A DNA stretch of 39,996 nt from CAZEGI01 sp964512105. Lineage in GTDB: Archaea; Altiarchaeota; Altiarchaeia; IMC4; CAZEGI01. Both the position numbers and the translations under genes were made by a program. A model generated the notes under the pieces. That model had not been told where the DNA came from. It worked only from the letters and a program-made list of their open reading frames with translations, and ran no database searches. Position 1 is the stretch's first letter. Every line of letters starts with the position of its first letter. The stretch is from contig CAZEGI010000009.1 in NCBI GenBank assembly GCA_964512105.1, positions 1 to 39,996 on the forward strand. The letters are read 5' to 3'. Below, piece after piece: positions 39,949 through 39,996 of the stretch.

Positions 39949-39996
39949 ATTATAATAAAAATCCCTAATCTATTCTCATCGCCCGCGTGGGGTAGC
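39949..39996 (+). tRNA. Probable tRNA 5' end with TATA box, cut by the window edge
   Basis: TTATAATAAAA (39949-39959) lies about 25-30 nt before GCCCGCG-TG-GGGTAGC (39981-39996). The latter has a 7-nt acceptor-like strand, T8, G9 and the GGGTAG start of a D arm, as in archaeal tRNA-Pro, tRNA-Gln or similar. Only 16 nt of the gene would be in the window, so the identity cannot be given. Confidence 0.45.

Overview
The window looks like a chromosomal segment of a small-genome archaeon, most likely DPANN. The evidence is an archaeal 7S/SRP RNA, a tRNA-Cys with a bulge-helix-bulge intron, TATA boxes with several apparently leaderless genes, and the archaeal adk - DUF106 - rpl34e - cmk block. Sec61beta, HerA, an archaeal-type ATP-dependent DNA ligase, an archaeal/eukaryal-type GlyRS and a histone-fold-like protein agree with this. 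I cannot name the phylum from the sequence alone.

Layout. 1-6048 (minus): an almost gapless operon of two type I membrane proteins sharing a TPR-like repeat (one also has an FG-GAP propeller), then glyS, a HAD phosphatase and a partial FCY1-like cytosine deaminase. 6101-8174 (minus): galT and ftsZ. 8227-12441: an orphan gene, SRP RNA, a hairpin-rich intergenic region, a 54-residue Sec61beta, dapA and a second orphan. 12467-18354: a zinc-ribbon membrane protein, a histone-fold candidate, a large secreted glycoside hydrolase/propeller protein, a small membrane protein, a third orphan with an internal duplication, and a two-gene coiled-coil operon. 18418-18576: tRNA-Cys(GCA) with an 86-nt intron. 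18805-21020: adk, DUF106, rpl34e with a long Lys-rich tail, and cmk.

21033-26289: two GpgS-like glycosyltransferases flank a TIM-barrel sugar isomerase-like gene and a nucleotidyltransferase/CDP-alcohol phosphatidyltransferase fusion of the IPCT-DIPPS type. This may be a compatible-solute or polar-lipid headgroup locus. 26323-27780: trmI, a RelE/DUF2683 toxin-antitoxin pair, and a displaced second copy of the trmI 3' end broken by a 99-nt palindromic insertion. 27777-34320 (minus): remains of one surface protein of about 2,180 codons (metallopeptidase, six tandem modules, beta-sandwiches, beta-helix) now split by two frameshifts. 34352-39928: lipoprotein, a second toxin-antitoxin pair, trmJ, herA, DNA ligase, ferredoxin and a JAMM protease. 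The right edge probably holds the 5' end of a tRNA.

The most unusual signals are four. Three frame breaks of the same sense fall in short simple-sequence tracts of secreted proteins only. The trmI 3' end is duplicated with exclusively synonymous differences. A covarying hairpin family lies beside both complete RNA genes. The tRNA-Cys intron is built from two hairpins sharing the same purine/pyrimidine word.
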